From the NCBI GenBank assembly GCA_965240325.2, contig OZ251252.1:806001-870000 (forward strand): 64,000 nucleotides of DNA, read 5' to 3'. Positions 10,482-20,418 of the stretch are shown here, in pieces. How positions within the stretch are numbered: position 1 is the stretch's first letter; the number at the start of each line of letters is the position of its first letter. This DNA is from Rebecca billardiae RCC1528 (Eukaryota; Haptophyta). The notes under the pieces were generated by a model. That model was not told the origin of the DNA. It saw only the letters and a list, made by a program, of their open reading frames with translations, and searched no databases. The position numbers were made by a program, and so were the translations under genes.

Positions 10482-12170
10482 TCAGGTCGGGCGCGCGGCC
10501 GGCGGCCCCGCCGCGCCTGCGCTGTCGCATGGGAGGCACAGCTTGAGCGGCCGCGCGACGCAGCGGCGCGCGGCGGCGAGGAAGTGTGGCTCGAGCTGCA
10601 GCTCGGGCAGCCCGCGGCCCATCGCGCGCGGACCGCCGGCGGCGGCCTCCGCCGCGGCCGCCTCGCCCATCTCGACGTCGAGCGGCTTCTGCTGCTCCGA
10701 GGGGCAGGGCGTGCGGTATTTTCCATTATTATTATTCTTATTCGGCGGCGGGCCTTTGAGCGCGTCGCACCGGCCGGCGGCGTCCAGCTCGACGATGAGC
10801 ACGTCGCGGCCGTGCTCGCCGAGGTGCTCGCCCTTGTGCAGCGCGTTCGTGTCGAGGAGGAACCCCCCGCCACGCCGCCCGCCCAGCGCCACCGTCTCGA
10901 ACCGGCCGCGCACCCAGCGCTCGCTGAAGCGCGTATCTATCGACGAGGTCAAATAGTACCAGTGGGTATTGTGGGTACCGCGCGCGACCACGGTCGGCCG
11001 GCCGCGCGCGGGGTCGACGTCGTGCAGGAAGATGAAGAGCTTGAGCCGACGGCCCGCACGGTCGTGGTGCCAGCTGGCGGCGCGGAGGCGCGAGGCGGGG
11101 CGCGCCCGCGCGAGCGCGCGCGCATGCGGTCAGAGCGCGCGCGCGCATGCGCTGCTGCACACTTAACGCGCGCGCGCGCGCGCATGCGCACACATGGCCG
11201 ACGGGTAGTGGGACGGCTTGGAGAGCGTGGTGCCGAGGCGGAGCACGGTGTACCCCAGGGCGCGCACGCTGCGCTCGCCGCCGGCGCCGAGGTACGCGTG
11301 CACCGCGCGCCGCACGCCCTCGTCTTGCAGCACGCCCTCGAGCACCGGCGAAAGTCCGGGCACGTCCAGCACCTGCACCGGATTTGTCCGGTTGTCGTCG
11401 GCGCTCGCTGGCACGCCCAGCTCGGAGAAGGCCGCGCGCGTGCGCTGCGTGAGCGCGTCGATGTCGAGGCCAGGCCACGCGTCGACCCGTGCGAAGCCGT
11501 CACGCGCCAGCGCGCCGTACAGCTCGCGCGCCCTCGCCGCCGCCGCCGCGCCCCCGCCGCCGCCGCCGCCGCCCGCGAGCGCGGCGGTGAGCGCGCGCGG
11601 TGGCGGGTAGCGCGCCGGCGCGTCGAGCGCAAACGTGCGCTCGGCGATCGAGCGCGTGGTGAAGCGCATGTTCGGCTCGAGCCGCGCGTCCCCAGCCTTC
11701 TTCGCGCCCGCCTGCCCCGCCTGTCCCGCCAGGCTCGCGCGCTGGCGCGCGCACAGCGCCGCGGCCCAGTCGACCGGCGCAAAGTAAGCCGTGAGTAGCC
11801 CCTGCAGCTCCGCGTCTGAGGCGACGAGCGTGGCGGCGGCGGTGCCGTTGGCGACGCGTGGCGCGAACCAGCGGTCGAGCTCGAGCCCGAGCGCGCCGAC
11901 GCGCGCGCCGCCGCGCCGCGCGCCGCGCACGAGCTCGGCGGTGCGCGCCGACGACGCGAGCGCCGCCGCGCGCGCGTCGGCGCGCTGCGCGAGCGCGTGC
12001 CGCATGAGCGAGCGCACGTGGACGTGCTTGGGCCCGACCAGCACGCTCTCCTGGGTGAACGCCATCTCGGCGCCCGCGCCGAACGGATCCGCCTCGGCGT
12101 CGCCCGCCGCCCGCCACGCGGCGTGCGCCAGGACGGCCGCCCACCACACGGCGTGGGCCAGCGGCGCCAT
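10482..12170 (-). CDS. phytanoyl-CoA dioxygenase (PhyH)-like 2-oxoglutarate/Fe(II) oxygenase
   Basis: Model: exon 1 12170-11194, GT-AG intron 11193-11074 (120 bp), exon 2 11073-10482, giving 522 aa. The N-terminus MAPLAHAVWWAAVLAHA is a signal peptide, so the protein enters the secretory pathway. An upstream ATG at 12191 adds seven residues. Splicing creates HYPSAIWHHDRAGRR, supplying the H-x-D iron ligands. Next come LKLFIFLHDVD, a G.P.V stretch, RGTHNTHWYYL and later GGFLLDTNALHKGE (candidate distal His), in the order seen in PhyH-type double-stranded beta helices. The substrate is unknown. The middle has a poly-Gly/Ala linker. Near the end a short Asn-rich stretch (NKNNNN), from an ATT-rich block at about 10723-10742, is odd for this genome and could be a small unspliced intron. 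Confidence 0.7.
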
Positions 12171-12184
12171 TCTGATATGCATTC

Positions 12185-12200
12185 TCGGCAAAATTGCCGA
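12185..12200. promoter_or_regulatory. short palindrome before the PhyH-like gene
   Basis: TCGGCAA-AA-TTGCCGA (7-bp arms) lies 15 bp upstream of the preferred start at 12170 on the minus strand. It is a candidate regulator site. A second symmetric site, TGTCACCGGTGACA, lies at 12324-12337 in the same intergenic region. Confidence 0.35.
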
Positions 12201-12444
12201 TGAAAAAAGTAATTAATGGCCGCGGCCCGCGATGGCGCGCTTATTGATGGCCAACGGTCGCCCCGGCCCGGCTTCCAAGGCCCGGAAGACCGCAGCGGCG
12301 GTGCCTTTTTTGTCCGGCCAGCCTGTCACCGGTGACACTTCACCGGTTCGTTATCATCACGCCCAACCGCCCGGTGACGGTGTGCCGCATGCTGCGGCAA
12401 GACGCGCTGTCCGCCTGACGCCTAAGGGGCAGGCGCGCCCGCAC

Positions 12445-15393
12445 TCAGTGCCGCGCCCCGACCGGCGAGCCACCACCACCCGGCGTCGTGCTCCGCCCCG
12501 GACTGCCATCATATTCATACTCCACCGGCTCGATCTCGTAGCCGCCGAGATTGCTGGCCGGTTGGAGCGCCGCTAACCCTAAGGGCGCGGCGCCGCCGAT
12601 CCCGATGCGCGCCCCGCCACTGGCACTGGCGCCGGGGCTGCCGCTGGGCGGGCGGCCGGGAGAGGCTGAGGCGTGGGCGTGCGCCGCCGTGCCCGCGTGG
12701 GTGCGCTGCGTCGCCACGAAGGACTCGCACAGGCCCAGCGCGGCCTGCGCCGCCGCCGGCTGCCACGGCCCGCGCTGCGGCGGCTGCGGCGGCTGCGGCT
12801 GCTGCGGCGGCGGCGGCTGCGGCTGCGGCGGCTGCGGCTGCGGCGGCTGCGGCTGCGGCGGCTGCGGCTGCGGCTGCAGCGGCTGCGGCGCCCCCTCACC
12901 ACGCCGCACAAAAGGAACCTCCGCCGAGTGCAGCAGACCCGCAAGCTGCTGGGTGAGCGCCTGCTGCTCCTGCCACAGCGCGAGCGTCGCCGCGCTCGCG
13001 TCAGCCGGCGGCGGCGGCAGCCGCGGCAGCAGCGGCGGCCACCCCGCCTCCGCGTCAACAGCCGGCCACGCGCCGCGCGCGCCGCGCGCCGGCGAGCGCT
13101 GCGGCGCGCCGCCGCGCCGCGCGCCGGCGGCGTCGCCGTGCGCGCCATTCGCCGCCGCGCGCTCGGCGGCGCGCCCGCGAGCCGCGCCCCCGTGCCCCTC
13201 GGCCGCCGAGCACGAGGCGCACCCCCGGCCGTAGCCAGCATGGCTGCCGCCAGCATGATCGCCGCCCGCATGGCCGCCGCCAGCATGGCCGCCGGTGTGG
13301 GCGGCGTGGCCGGCGCCGCGCGGCGCGCCGGCCGCGCGCGCGCGCGGCGCGCTGCCGGCGCGGCGCGCGGCGCGGGGCGCGGGCACGCCACCGCCCCCTT
13401 CCGCGAGGGTGCTGCCGTGCGCCGCGCGAGCTTCGAGCCCCGGCTGCTGACGCCCGGCGCGCCGTGCCGCCACGTCGCGCGCGCCAGCCCCCGGCGGCGC
13501 CGGCTGTGGCGCCGCCCCTAGGCCAATGCGCGCGCGCGCGGCCGCGCGCGCGCTGCTGCGCGCGCCGCCGCCGCCGCCGTGTGGCGGCTGGGCGGCGGCG
13601 CGGTGGGACGGGTCGTGGCGCTCCGCGCGGTGCGAGGCCGGCGCGTGCGACGCGCGCAGCAGCGCGAGCGCCGCGTCCGCGCCCGCCTCCGCCACCGCCG
13701 CGCGCCACCGCCATAGCGCGCGCGGCAGCGAACGGCCGACCCTCAAAAGTCCGGGGCGCCCCGGAAGTCCGGGGCGCCCCGGACTTCGCCCGCGCAGCTG
13801 CGGCGCGAGGCGGCGCGCGCCCGTGGACGGCGGCGTCGAGGGCGCCTCCGCCCCCTCGCCCGCCGCCTCCGACCCGCCCGCCGCCCGCGGGCTCGAGCCG
13901 CGCGCCACGTCGCCGGGCGAGCCGCCGGCGCCGCCGCCGTCGAGCGCGCGCGCCGCGCGCGCGCGCGCGCCGTCGCCGTCGCCGCCGCCGCCATCGTCGC
14001 CACTGCCGCTTCCGCCGCCGCCGTCGCCGGCGTGCTCGGGGCCCGCGTGCCGGCTCGCGGCGGCACCGCGCGCGCGCGCGGCCATGGGCCCGTGCGCCGC
14101 CGCGCGCGCGTGCGGCTGCGCGCGCGCGAGCGCGGCGCGCGCGTCCGCGCGCGCCTCGGCGCGCGCGCGCGCGAGCGCCGCGCGCGCCTGCGTCGCCTGC
14201 GCTCGCATGAGGCCGCTAAGCTGGTGCACGTCGGCCGCGAGCGCGCGCTCGGCGGCGGCGCGCGCGGCCGCGGCGCGCAGCCAGCGCCGCCGCCACACCG
14301 CCGCGCGCAGCGCCGAGCTCAGCGCGAGCGCATGCGCGCGCTCTCGCGCGCGCGCGCCGCGCGCCCGCGCCGCCCCCGCCTCCACCTCGACGCCTGCAAG
14401 TTCGTCCCGAAGCAAAATCGAATCGACGGCGAGGCGGCGCGCGCCGGCGAGCGCGGCGTCTCGCGCGCGGCCCTCGGCGCTCGTGCTCTCGGCGGCGGCC
14501 GTGCACGCGCCGCGGGCCGCGTGCTGCGCCGCCGCGGACTTGCGCGCGGCAGGCGGCGGCGTGGTCGCTCCGTGCGAATCGGCGTCGGCGGCGCCGGCGG
14601 CGGCGCCGCCGCCGCCGGCGCCGCCGAGTGTCGCGGCGCCGCCGCCGCCGCAAGAGGCGCGGCGCGCGTTGCCGCCGCCGACGCTCGCGCTGAGGGCGCG
14701 GCGGCGGCTCGTCTCCGAGCCGAGCTGCTTGCGCACCAGCGTGAGCTCGCGCTCCAGCGCCGCCGCGCGCTCGAGCGCGCCGTCGCGCTGCGCTTGGGCT
14801 AAGCGCACGGCCGAAGCGGCCACCGCTGTCACGCCGTGGGCGGCGCGGTCGGCGGCGAGCGCGCTCGCGTCGAGGCTCGGCGGCGCGCTGGCGCTGGGGC
14901 TCGGCGCGGGCGCGAGGCCGCGTGCAGCGCCGCGCCACGCGCCCAGCGCGCGGCTCAGCGCGAGCGCGCGCGCACCGCGCCACACCTGCGCATACAGCAG
15001 CGCCGCCGCGCGCCGCACGGGCGCGCGCGAGGGCGGCGCGGGCTCGCGCATGGGCAGGCCGAGCGCCGCGCGCGCGACTGCGCGGGGCGAGGCGGCGGAG
15101 GAGGACCGGCCGGGCGAGTAGCCGCTCGCGCGCGGCGCCGCCGACGCCGACGCGCCGGGCGGAGCGGGCGGCGGCGGCGGCGGCGGCGCGCGCGGCGGCG
15201 ATTCGGCCCAGGCGGCGGGCGCAGGCCGATGCAGCGGCGCGGGCCGGCGGGCGGGCTCGTCCTTCGGGCGGCCGCTGCTCCCCTCGAGCGCGTTGAGCTC
15301 GTCCAGCAGGCCCTGCCGCTTCTCAAGCAGCGCCTCCCACGAGTTGGCGCCCGGCCGCGCGGCCGGCGCGCCGCCGCGCCGAGACGAGGCCAT
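12445..15393 (-). CDS. large low-complexity protein with coiled-coil segments
   Basis: A 982-aa frame starting MASSRRGGAPAARPG; introns may remain unrecognised. The N-terminus has an ordinary-looking helical segment (NSWEALLEKRQGLLDELNALEG). A central region carries repeated short helical motifs with W/R patterns (YAQVWRGARALALSRALGAWR and later SSALRAAVWRRRWLRAAAARA). These alternate with heptad-like coiled coil (ALERAAALERELTLVRKQLG), resembling the SFI1/centrosome type of repeat only loosely. Toward the C-terminus lies a PQPQPP tandem array (about 12775-12895) and a terminal block GGYEIEPVEYEYDG. Long Ala/Arg/Gly stretches make parts of the frame doubtful. The gene is divergent from the zinc-finger gene at 15605. 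Function unknown; a cytoskeletal scaffold would be a guess. Confidence 0.5.
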   Translation of the reverse strand: MASSRRGGAPAARPGANSWEALLEKRQGLLDELNALEGSSGRPKDEPARRPAPLHRPAPAAWAESPPRAPPPPPPPAPPGASASAAPRASGYSPGRSSSAASPRAVARAALGLPMREPAPPSRAPVRRAAALLYAQVWRGARALALSRALGAWRGAARGLAPAPSPSASAPPSLDASALAADRAAHGVTAVAASAVRLAQAQRDGALERAAALERELTLVRKQLGSETSRRRALSASVGGGNARRASCGGGGAATLGGAGGGGAAAGAADADSHGATTPPPAARKSAAAQHAARGACTAAAESTSAEGRARDAALAGARRLAVDSILLRDELAGVEVEAGAARARGARARERAHALALSSALRAAVWRRRWLRAAAARAAAERALAADVHQLSGLMRAQATQARAALARARAEARADARAALARAQPHARAAAHGPMAARARGAAASRHAGPEHAGDGGGGSGSGDDGGGGDGDGARARAARALDGGGAGGSPGDVARGSSPRAAGGSEAAGEGAEAPSTPPSTGARRLAPQLRGRSPGRPGLPGRPGLLRVGRSLPRALWRWRAAVAEAGADAALALLRASHAPASHRAERHDPSHRAAAQPPHGGGGGARSSARAAARARIGLGAAPQPAPPGAGARDVAARRAGRQQPGLEARAAHGSTLAEGGGGVPAPRAARRAGSAPRARAAGAPRGAGHAAHTGGHAGGGHAGGDHAGGSHAGYGRGCASCSAAEGHGGAARGRAAERAAANGAHGDAAGARRGGAPQRSPARGARGAWPAVDAEAGWPPLLPRLPPPPADASAATLALWQEQQALTQQLAGLLHSAEVPFVRRGEGAPQPLQPQPQPPQPQPPQPQPPQPQPPPPQQPQPPQPPQRGPWQPAAAQAALGLCESFVATQRTHAGTAAHAHASASPGRPPSGSPGASASGGARIGIGGAAPLGLAALQPASNLGGYEIEPVEYEYDGSPGRSTTPGGGGSPVGARH
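13747..13785. repeat. tandem pair of AGTCCGGGGCGCCCCGGA palindromes
   Basis: The symmetric block TCCGGGGCGCCCCGGA occurs twice in direct succession. Within the coiled-coil gene it encodes GRPGLPGRPG. The same AGTCCGGG core recurs at 16182-16209 (11-bp stem, 6-nt loop), near 16347-16403, and in the minisatellites at 52-55 kb. Confidence 0.7.
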
Positions 15394-15604
15394 CGCCTGC
15401 CCTCGGCCGCGCGCTTGCCGCCCTTTTGAAAGCGCCGCCGCCAAACGGCGCGCGGCCTCGAGCCTGAATGGAAAGTCCGGCCCGGTTCCCGGGCACACGC
15501 CACCGGACCAGGCGGGCGGGGCGGCAGCAGGGGGCTGGCGCAAGGGCGCGGGTTGTGCCGCGCGGACTGCGACGGCTCGCAGCCCGTGCCAGCGTCGCCC
15601 GTGG

Positions 15605-16664
15605 ATGCAGGGCTCGAGCGGCGCCGGCAAGGGCAGCGGGCGGTGGACGTGCGTCAGATGCGCCACGCTCAACAGCAGCTCGCTCGACACGTGCGCCGCC
15701 CCCGGCTGCCACCAGACACGCGCGGGCGGCGGCGGCGCGGCGGCGGCGCATCAGCATGGCCGCCACGACGCGCGACGAGCGGCGCTGCGGCGTAAGCTCG
15801 ACGCCGCGCTGGCGAGGGTGGCGCCGCCGATCGAGGAGCGGTGGCCCAGCGGCATCCCCCCCGTGCTGGTCAGCCGCGCCACGCCCGCAACCGCCGAGCC
15901 GCCTGCGGCCGCGGCCGAGGCGGCGGGGGCGGCTACCGCGGCGGCGCGTGCGCGCGGGCCTGGCGGCGGCGGCGCGGGGCCCAAGGTGCGCGAGACGGCG
16001 CGCGCGCCGGCGGCGCCGCTGGCGTCGTGGTCACGCCAGCCGCACCAAGCCGTGCCGCCGGGGCAACCGCCGGGGCCGCCGCCCGGGCCGCCGCCGCCGC
16101 CGCGCGCCGCCGCAGAGCCGCAAGTCGGCGGGGCGGCGCAGGGCTGGGCGGAGCCGCCTGGCTGCAGAGGCCGGCCCGCGCAGTCCGGGAGCTACGCGGC
16201 TCCCGGACTCGGCGGCGAGCCGCCGGGGTGCAGAGGCGCCGCGCCGCTCGAGCGCGCGCGCTCCTTGGACGTGCCAACCGGCGCCCCGCCGCAGCAGCAG
16301 CGCCGCGCCTCCGAGGACGGCGCGGCGGCCCGGGACGGCGCTGTGCCCCGGACTTTTGGGAGAGCCGCCGAGGCCGCGGCAGTCCGGGAGGCCGATGGGC
16401 CCCGGACTGCGGGCGAGGGCCGGCCGCCGTGGACGGCCGCCGCCCCTCGCCCGCCGTGGGCCCAGAAGGCGGGGAGCACCGCTGCCCACCGGCCGCACAC
16501 AGCCACAGCAGCCCCCCAGGAGGACGACGCGGCGCAGAGCAGAAAAGCGCTGCGCGTGCGCGGCTGGTCGGCGGGCGCCGCGCCGGCGCTCGGCGAGGCG
16601 GCGGCTGGCGGCAGGGGCCGCGGCGGCGGCGGCGAGGGCGAGGGCGGCGGGCGACAGGAGCACC

Positions 16665-16695
<31 letters not shown>

Positions 16696-17524
16696 GCAGT
16701 ACTACAGGCACGGGCCGGACGAGCGCACCGCCCACGGCGCACGCGGCTGGGGGGAGCCGCCTGTCTCGCGGGGGCCTAACCCTAACCCTAACCCTAACCC
16801 TGTCTCGCTGGCGATGCGGCAAGCGGCGGGCGGCGCGCGCGACCGCCCGCCCGGCCCGCCGCCGGGTGCGCCGCCGCCGGGGCGGCAGCGCTCGGACGAG
16901 CCCGCCGCGCCCCGGCACGCTCCGGACTCCGCCAGCCTCGGCGGGGAGCGCGTGGAGGCGGCGGGGCGCGAGGCGGGCGGCGGCCCGCCGCCGCCGCCGC
17001 CGCGCGGGCCGCCGCCATTCGCTCCTGGCTCGCCGCCGCGCTACGCGCGCGGCGCGCACGCGCGCTCGGGCCGCGAGGACGGGGGTCCGGAGGCGGGGGC
17101 TCGGCAGCAGCCGTCGCAGCGCGCGCGCGAGGGCGCGTGGGAGCGCGGCGCCGAGCGCGGCGCCGGGCCGGGCGCCGGCCGCTGGACCCGTGCGGAGCCG
17201 GACCAGCCGCTGCGCCGCTCGCGCGCGGACCCGCGCGATAGCGACGAGCGCGGCGCGGGCCGCGGCGGACGGCGCGGCGCACGAGGGCGCGGCCCCGCCA
17301 TGCCCGTGGGGCGGGGCGGCGGGCAGGGCGCGCAGCAGCCGCCGCCGATGCGCCGCGGCTCGCCGCAGCGGCACCGCGGGATCGACGGGCAGCTGCCGCA
17401 CCGAGCAGAGCGCCTGTGGGCCTCGCCGCCGCGCGCTTCCGCCGCCGCCGACGATCACGCGCACAAGCGGATGCGTAAGCTGTCGCCGCGCAGCTCGCGC
17501 GGTCTGGGCCATGGGCATGGCTGA
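15605..17524 (+). CDS. RanBP2-type zinc-finger protein with long disordered tail
   Basis: A 639-aa frame starting MQGSSGAGKG. Residues 13-38 read GRWTCVRCATLNSSSLDTC then AAPGC, the W-x-C-x2-C-x3-N signature of a RanBP2/NZF zinc finger. Spacing of the last cysteine pair is four rather than two residues, so the fit is not perfect. RanBP2-type fingers bind ubiquitin or single-stranded RNA. A helix follows (RRAALRRKLDAALARVAPPIEERWPSG). The rest is disordered: Pro-, Gly- and Arg-rich (RG/RGG-like near the C-terminus, GRGGRRGARGRG), suggesting an RNA-associated protein. A telomere-type repeat at 16774-16800 encodes PNPNPNPNP or belongs to an unrecognised intron. The start was chosen because it immediately precedes the finger. 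The gene is divergent from the coiled-coil gene (211-bp gap). Confidence 0.6.
16774..16800. repeat. interstitial telomere-type repeat (CCCTAA, about 4 units)
   Basis: About four perfect CCCTAA units are flanked by a 10-bp direct repeat, CCTGTCTCGC, at 16760-16769 and 16799-16808. The flanking duplication looks like the trace of an insertion or repair event. Confidence 0.85.
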
Positions 17525-18193
17525 CGACGGGCCCTGCTGCCGGCGGTGCGACGGCCTGACCGAGAGCGCTGTATCCGCGGCGAGCACACGACGGCGACAC
17601 GCGGCGCCTCGTCCGCGCCGGGCCTGCGGTCGGCACGTGACTCGGCTACACGCAGTCCGGTGCTGTAACTGCCCGACGATCGACGACACGCCGCTTGCTT
17701 CTACTTTCTCTAGTACTGCCCGCGCGCACTCGGCTCGGTCCACGCGCGTGCCTACGACGTACGTACGACCGGGCTACGGCGCGCGTGCGGGCTGCGGCGT
17801 CCGCGCGCGATCGGCGACGACTCGGTCTCGGAGACGGAGTGGCGGCATAACCATTAACCGGCAGTGACTCGCGGACTGCTATATGCTGCCAAGTCGCCCT
17901 AGTTTGCTCTAAATGCTCATCGGGTCCGACGACCTACTTTACGTATACCAGCTCACTACTACTACTACCGTACTAGCGCTACTATACAGTTTATTAATTA
18001 CGACTTAAAGAATAAGAGACGCGCGCACTCGGTCCGGCACACAGCTCGCAGGCACAGAATAGACGAGTAGTGAGTTCCAGAGTGCGTAGTAGCAGGCGGC
18101 GGCGGCGGACGAATATCGCCGCGTCCGCGCGCGCCAAAAATAATTCATACGACGATTGTTAGTTGGGTATCCCACATGGCCACGTGACCGAGG
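17525..18193. other. intergenic region
   Basis: No gene recognised. GC content falls toward 17900-18000, where ACT/TAC triplet runs occur. Confidence 0.5.
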
Positions 18194-18955
18194 ATGCCCA
18201 GCGTCGCCACGAACACCGAGCCCGAGGGGACTTTCCCCGGCGAGCTGCGCTTCTCCGACCGCGCACTGTGTGACGGATCGAAGCGCACGACCGTCGCGGA
18301 TGGCCTCTCGCGCTGGTGGACCATCACGCTTGCGGATGGCACGCGGCTGACGCACTCCATCGCCAGGACGGCCACGCAGGAGGCTGGCTTTGCTTCTCCA
18401 CAGGGAAAACGCGCCGGCCCCCGCCGGCGGCGCAAGGGAGGTCGTGGCGCGCCTCCTACTGCTCCCCCGCGGACCGCCCAGCACGCAGCGCGCACGCCGG
18501 CCTCGCCGGTGCGCCCGCCCGCCGCGCAGGGCTCGGACGCTGAGGCGCTGCAGGCGAACGACGAGCAGCAGCACTCTCAGAAGCGGAAGAAGAAGCCCCG
18601 GCGTGGGAAGCGCGGGCAACGGCGCGACGCCGAGGGCCGACGGATTCGTTCTCCATCGAGCCGTCGCTCCTCGACGCGCCGCGACGTCAAGGAACGCCAG
18701 GCGCGCAAGGCGGCGCGCCTGGCACCGACCGCTGCACCCACGCCAGTCCCTGCTGCCCCGCTCCACGAGGACCGAGACTCGCCCCCGGGCGACGACTTGG
18801 ACGACGAGGAGCTGCCGCAGCAGCGGACGAAGCGCACCCTGGACGACGCCGCAGCGCCAGCCGCCGCCAGCCAGCCAGCTGGCTCGAGCGGCAGGCGCGT
18901 ACGCGACCGCTCGGGGAGCACGGGGCAGGCTCGACCAGCTGCTACCAGCGGCTGA
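18194..18955 (+). CDS. hypothetical basic protein
   Basis: A 253-aa frame starting MPSVATNTEPEG. The first 60 residues look like a compact beta-rich domain (GTFPGELRFSDRALCDGS, then WWTITLADGTRLTHSIA). The remainder is strongly basic (KRKKKPRRGKRGQRR), then acidic (GDDLDDEELPQQ). Such a charge pattern suits a nucleic-acid-binding or nucleolar protein, or the gag-like protein of a retroelement. No family recognised. It directly precedes a dispersed repeat (18969-19080) and a foldback element, so it may itself be element-derived. Codon use is less biased toward G/C than neighbouring genes. Confidence 0.4.
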   Translation: MPSVATNTEPEGTFPGELRFSDRALCDGSKRTTVADGLSRWWTITLADGTRLTHSIARTATQEAGFASPQGKRAGPRRRRKGGRGAPPTAPPRTAQHAARTPASPVRPPAAQGSDAEALQANDEQQHSQKRKKKPRRGKRGQRRDAEGRRIRSPSSRRSSTRRDVKERQARKAARLAPTAAPTPVPAAPLHEDRDSPPGDDLDDEELPQQRTKRTLDDAAAPAAASQPAGSSGRRVRDRSGSTGQARPAATSG

Positions 18956-18968
18956 GACTGCCAGCTGA

Positions 18969-19080
18969 CATCCGGACCTGCACCATCGCCCTCGCTCGGG
19001 GCACAGCAGGGCCATGCGAGCCGCGCAGCGCAGGTGGATCGCGCTCCAGCAGCTCAAGGCCGCGCTCAAGCTTTACGATC
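18969..19080 (+). repeat. dispersed repeat, copy 1
   Basis: This stretch is similar to 41219-41375: shared words include ATCCGGACCTGCACCATCGC, GGGGCACAG, GGGCCATGCGA, GCGCAGGTGGATC and GCGCTCAAG. The order is the same and indels separate the matches. It is an ancient dispersed repeat fragment. Confidence 0.7.
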
Positions 19081-19143
19081 GCGGTGCAGGCTATGCTCTG
19101 CCACCAACGCCGACTTCGTGTCGACGATCGGGCACTGCCGCCG

Positions 19144-19194
19144 ACGAATCAGGAGACCCGCGTCGTCCTACCTGTGTCGTTAAATCATAGAATG
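19144..19194 (+). repeat. orphan terminal-repeat fragment related to the 62.8-kb element
   Basis: About 50 bp similar to the 70-bp terminal repeats at 62787-62856 and 63558-63627, with shared words ACGAATCAGGAGA, CCTGTGTC and TTAAATCATAGAAT. No partner end is seen near by. It abuts the left edge of the foldback element. Confidence 0.7.
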
Positions 19195-20317
19195 GGTATA
19201 CCAAGGGTGGTCAGGGTCGCCGACTCCAGCGGAGGCCGGCGCCGGAGGTTCACTCCCAGATTTTTGCAGCGGAGCGGCGCGCGGGGCCGCCGCCGCTGTT
19301 GCGGGCCGCCCGGGGCGTGCACGGCGTGGGCTCGTGCGGCCGCTGCCGCGCACGCCGAGCGATCTGGCGCGGGCTCGCGGCTTGTTGATGGCCTCGCGCG
19401 CCGCAGCGTGCCGCGCGCCTTGCCTGGCTTCGCCGTTCTCGCGCCTCGGCCGCTGTGCACGTTCGCGGCCCCAAAGCACGGCCTCGGCGTGCCGCTCAGC
19501 AAAGCTACAGAGCGTGCGTGTGCCTTGTGCGACGCGACGCGGACATTGCCGCCGGGCGATGAAGTCGTAGTGTGAGCGCGCGCCGTGAAACCTCGGCGCA
19601 GCTCGAGAGCGCCTTTGACGCCTCGGTCAGCTGTCGACCGAACTCAAACTGCTGACGCACCAACCTCCGATGGACATGTCCGTTCAACGAAGGGCGATCC
19701 CGACGCTGAGACTCGTGAAGACTAGTCGAACGCTATAGCCAAGAAGACCTACGTCATCACGACGTGCGTGTGGGCCTTGCGTGACGATGCGACGTGACGA
19801 TTGCCCCGGCAAGAGAGTCGGTCGTCAAGCTTTCATCGGTGGTCAGCGAACAGACGCCTCCACGCGCGTAAGCAGCATCATTTCATTGCTCTCGATCCGC
19901 GCTGAGGCTTCACGGCGCGTGCTCACACTACGACTACATCGCCCGGCGGCAATGCCCGCGTCGCGTCGCGCAAGGCGCCTGCACGCTCGGCTCAGAGGTA
20001 TGCCGAGCTTGCGGTTTGGCGTCGCATGCGTGCACGGTGTCCGAGGCGCGAGAACGGCGAAGCCAGGCAAAGCGCGCGGCACGCTGCGGCGCGCGAGGCC
20101 ATCAACAAGCCGCGAGCCCGCGCCAGATCGCTCGGCGTGCGCGGCAGCGGCCGCACGAGCCCACGCCGTGCACGCCCCGGGCGGCCCGCCACAGCGGCGG
20201 CGGCCCCGCGCGCCGCTCCGCTGCAAAAATCTGGGAGTGAACCTCCGGCGCCGGACTCCGCTGGAGTCGGCGACCCTGATGAACATGGTCCTTTGCCCTG
20301 ACCACCCTTGGGTATAC
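19195..20317. mobile_element. foldback (long inverted repeat) element
   Basis: Left arm 19195-19610 and right arm 19888-20317 are inverted copies, mostly identical, separated by about 277 bp. The ends read GTATACCAAGGGTGGTCAGG on the left and its mirror, with one extra base, on the right. The right arm has a roughly 23-bp insertion near its tip (about 20278-20300) that partly duplicates the end. The spacer holds degenerate partial copies of inner arm sequence. No coding region is supported. The structure fits a non-autonomous foldback or MITE-like element. It ends about 100 bp upstream of the secreted-protein gene at 20419, so it may supply part of that promoter. Confidence 0.8.
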
Positions 20318-20418
20318 TGCTACGATGGCGGCGGGTTCGCAGCTCTCGCGTCCTGCTCGCGATGCGTGATGCGAGACGCGCGCACGGGCCTGCTTGTCGT
20401 CGTCGTCTTCCGCTGACG

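Noticed and set aside
13526-15121. 531-codon plus-strand frame opposite the coiled-coil gene
   Set aside because: Ala/Ser/Arg-only translation; the minus strand has coiled-coil and tryptophan-bearing helices. Neither is beyond doubt, but the minus strand is better.
15468-17867. 799-codon plus-strand frame overlapping the zinc-finger gene
   Set aside because: Arg-rich shadow; the overlapping frame has a recognisable zinc finger.
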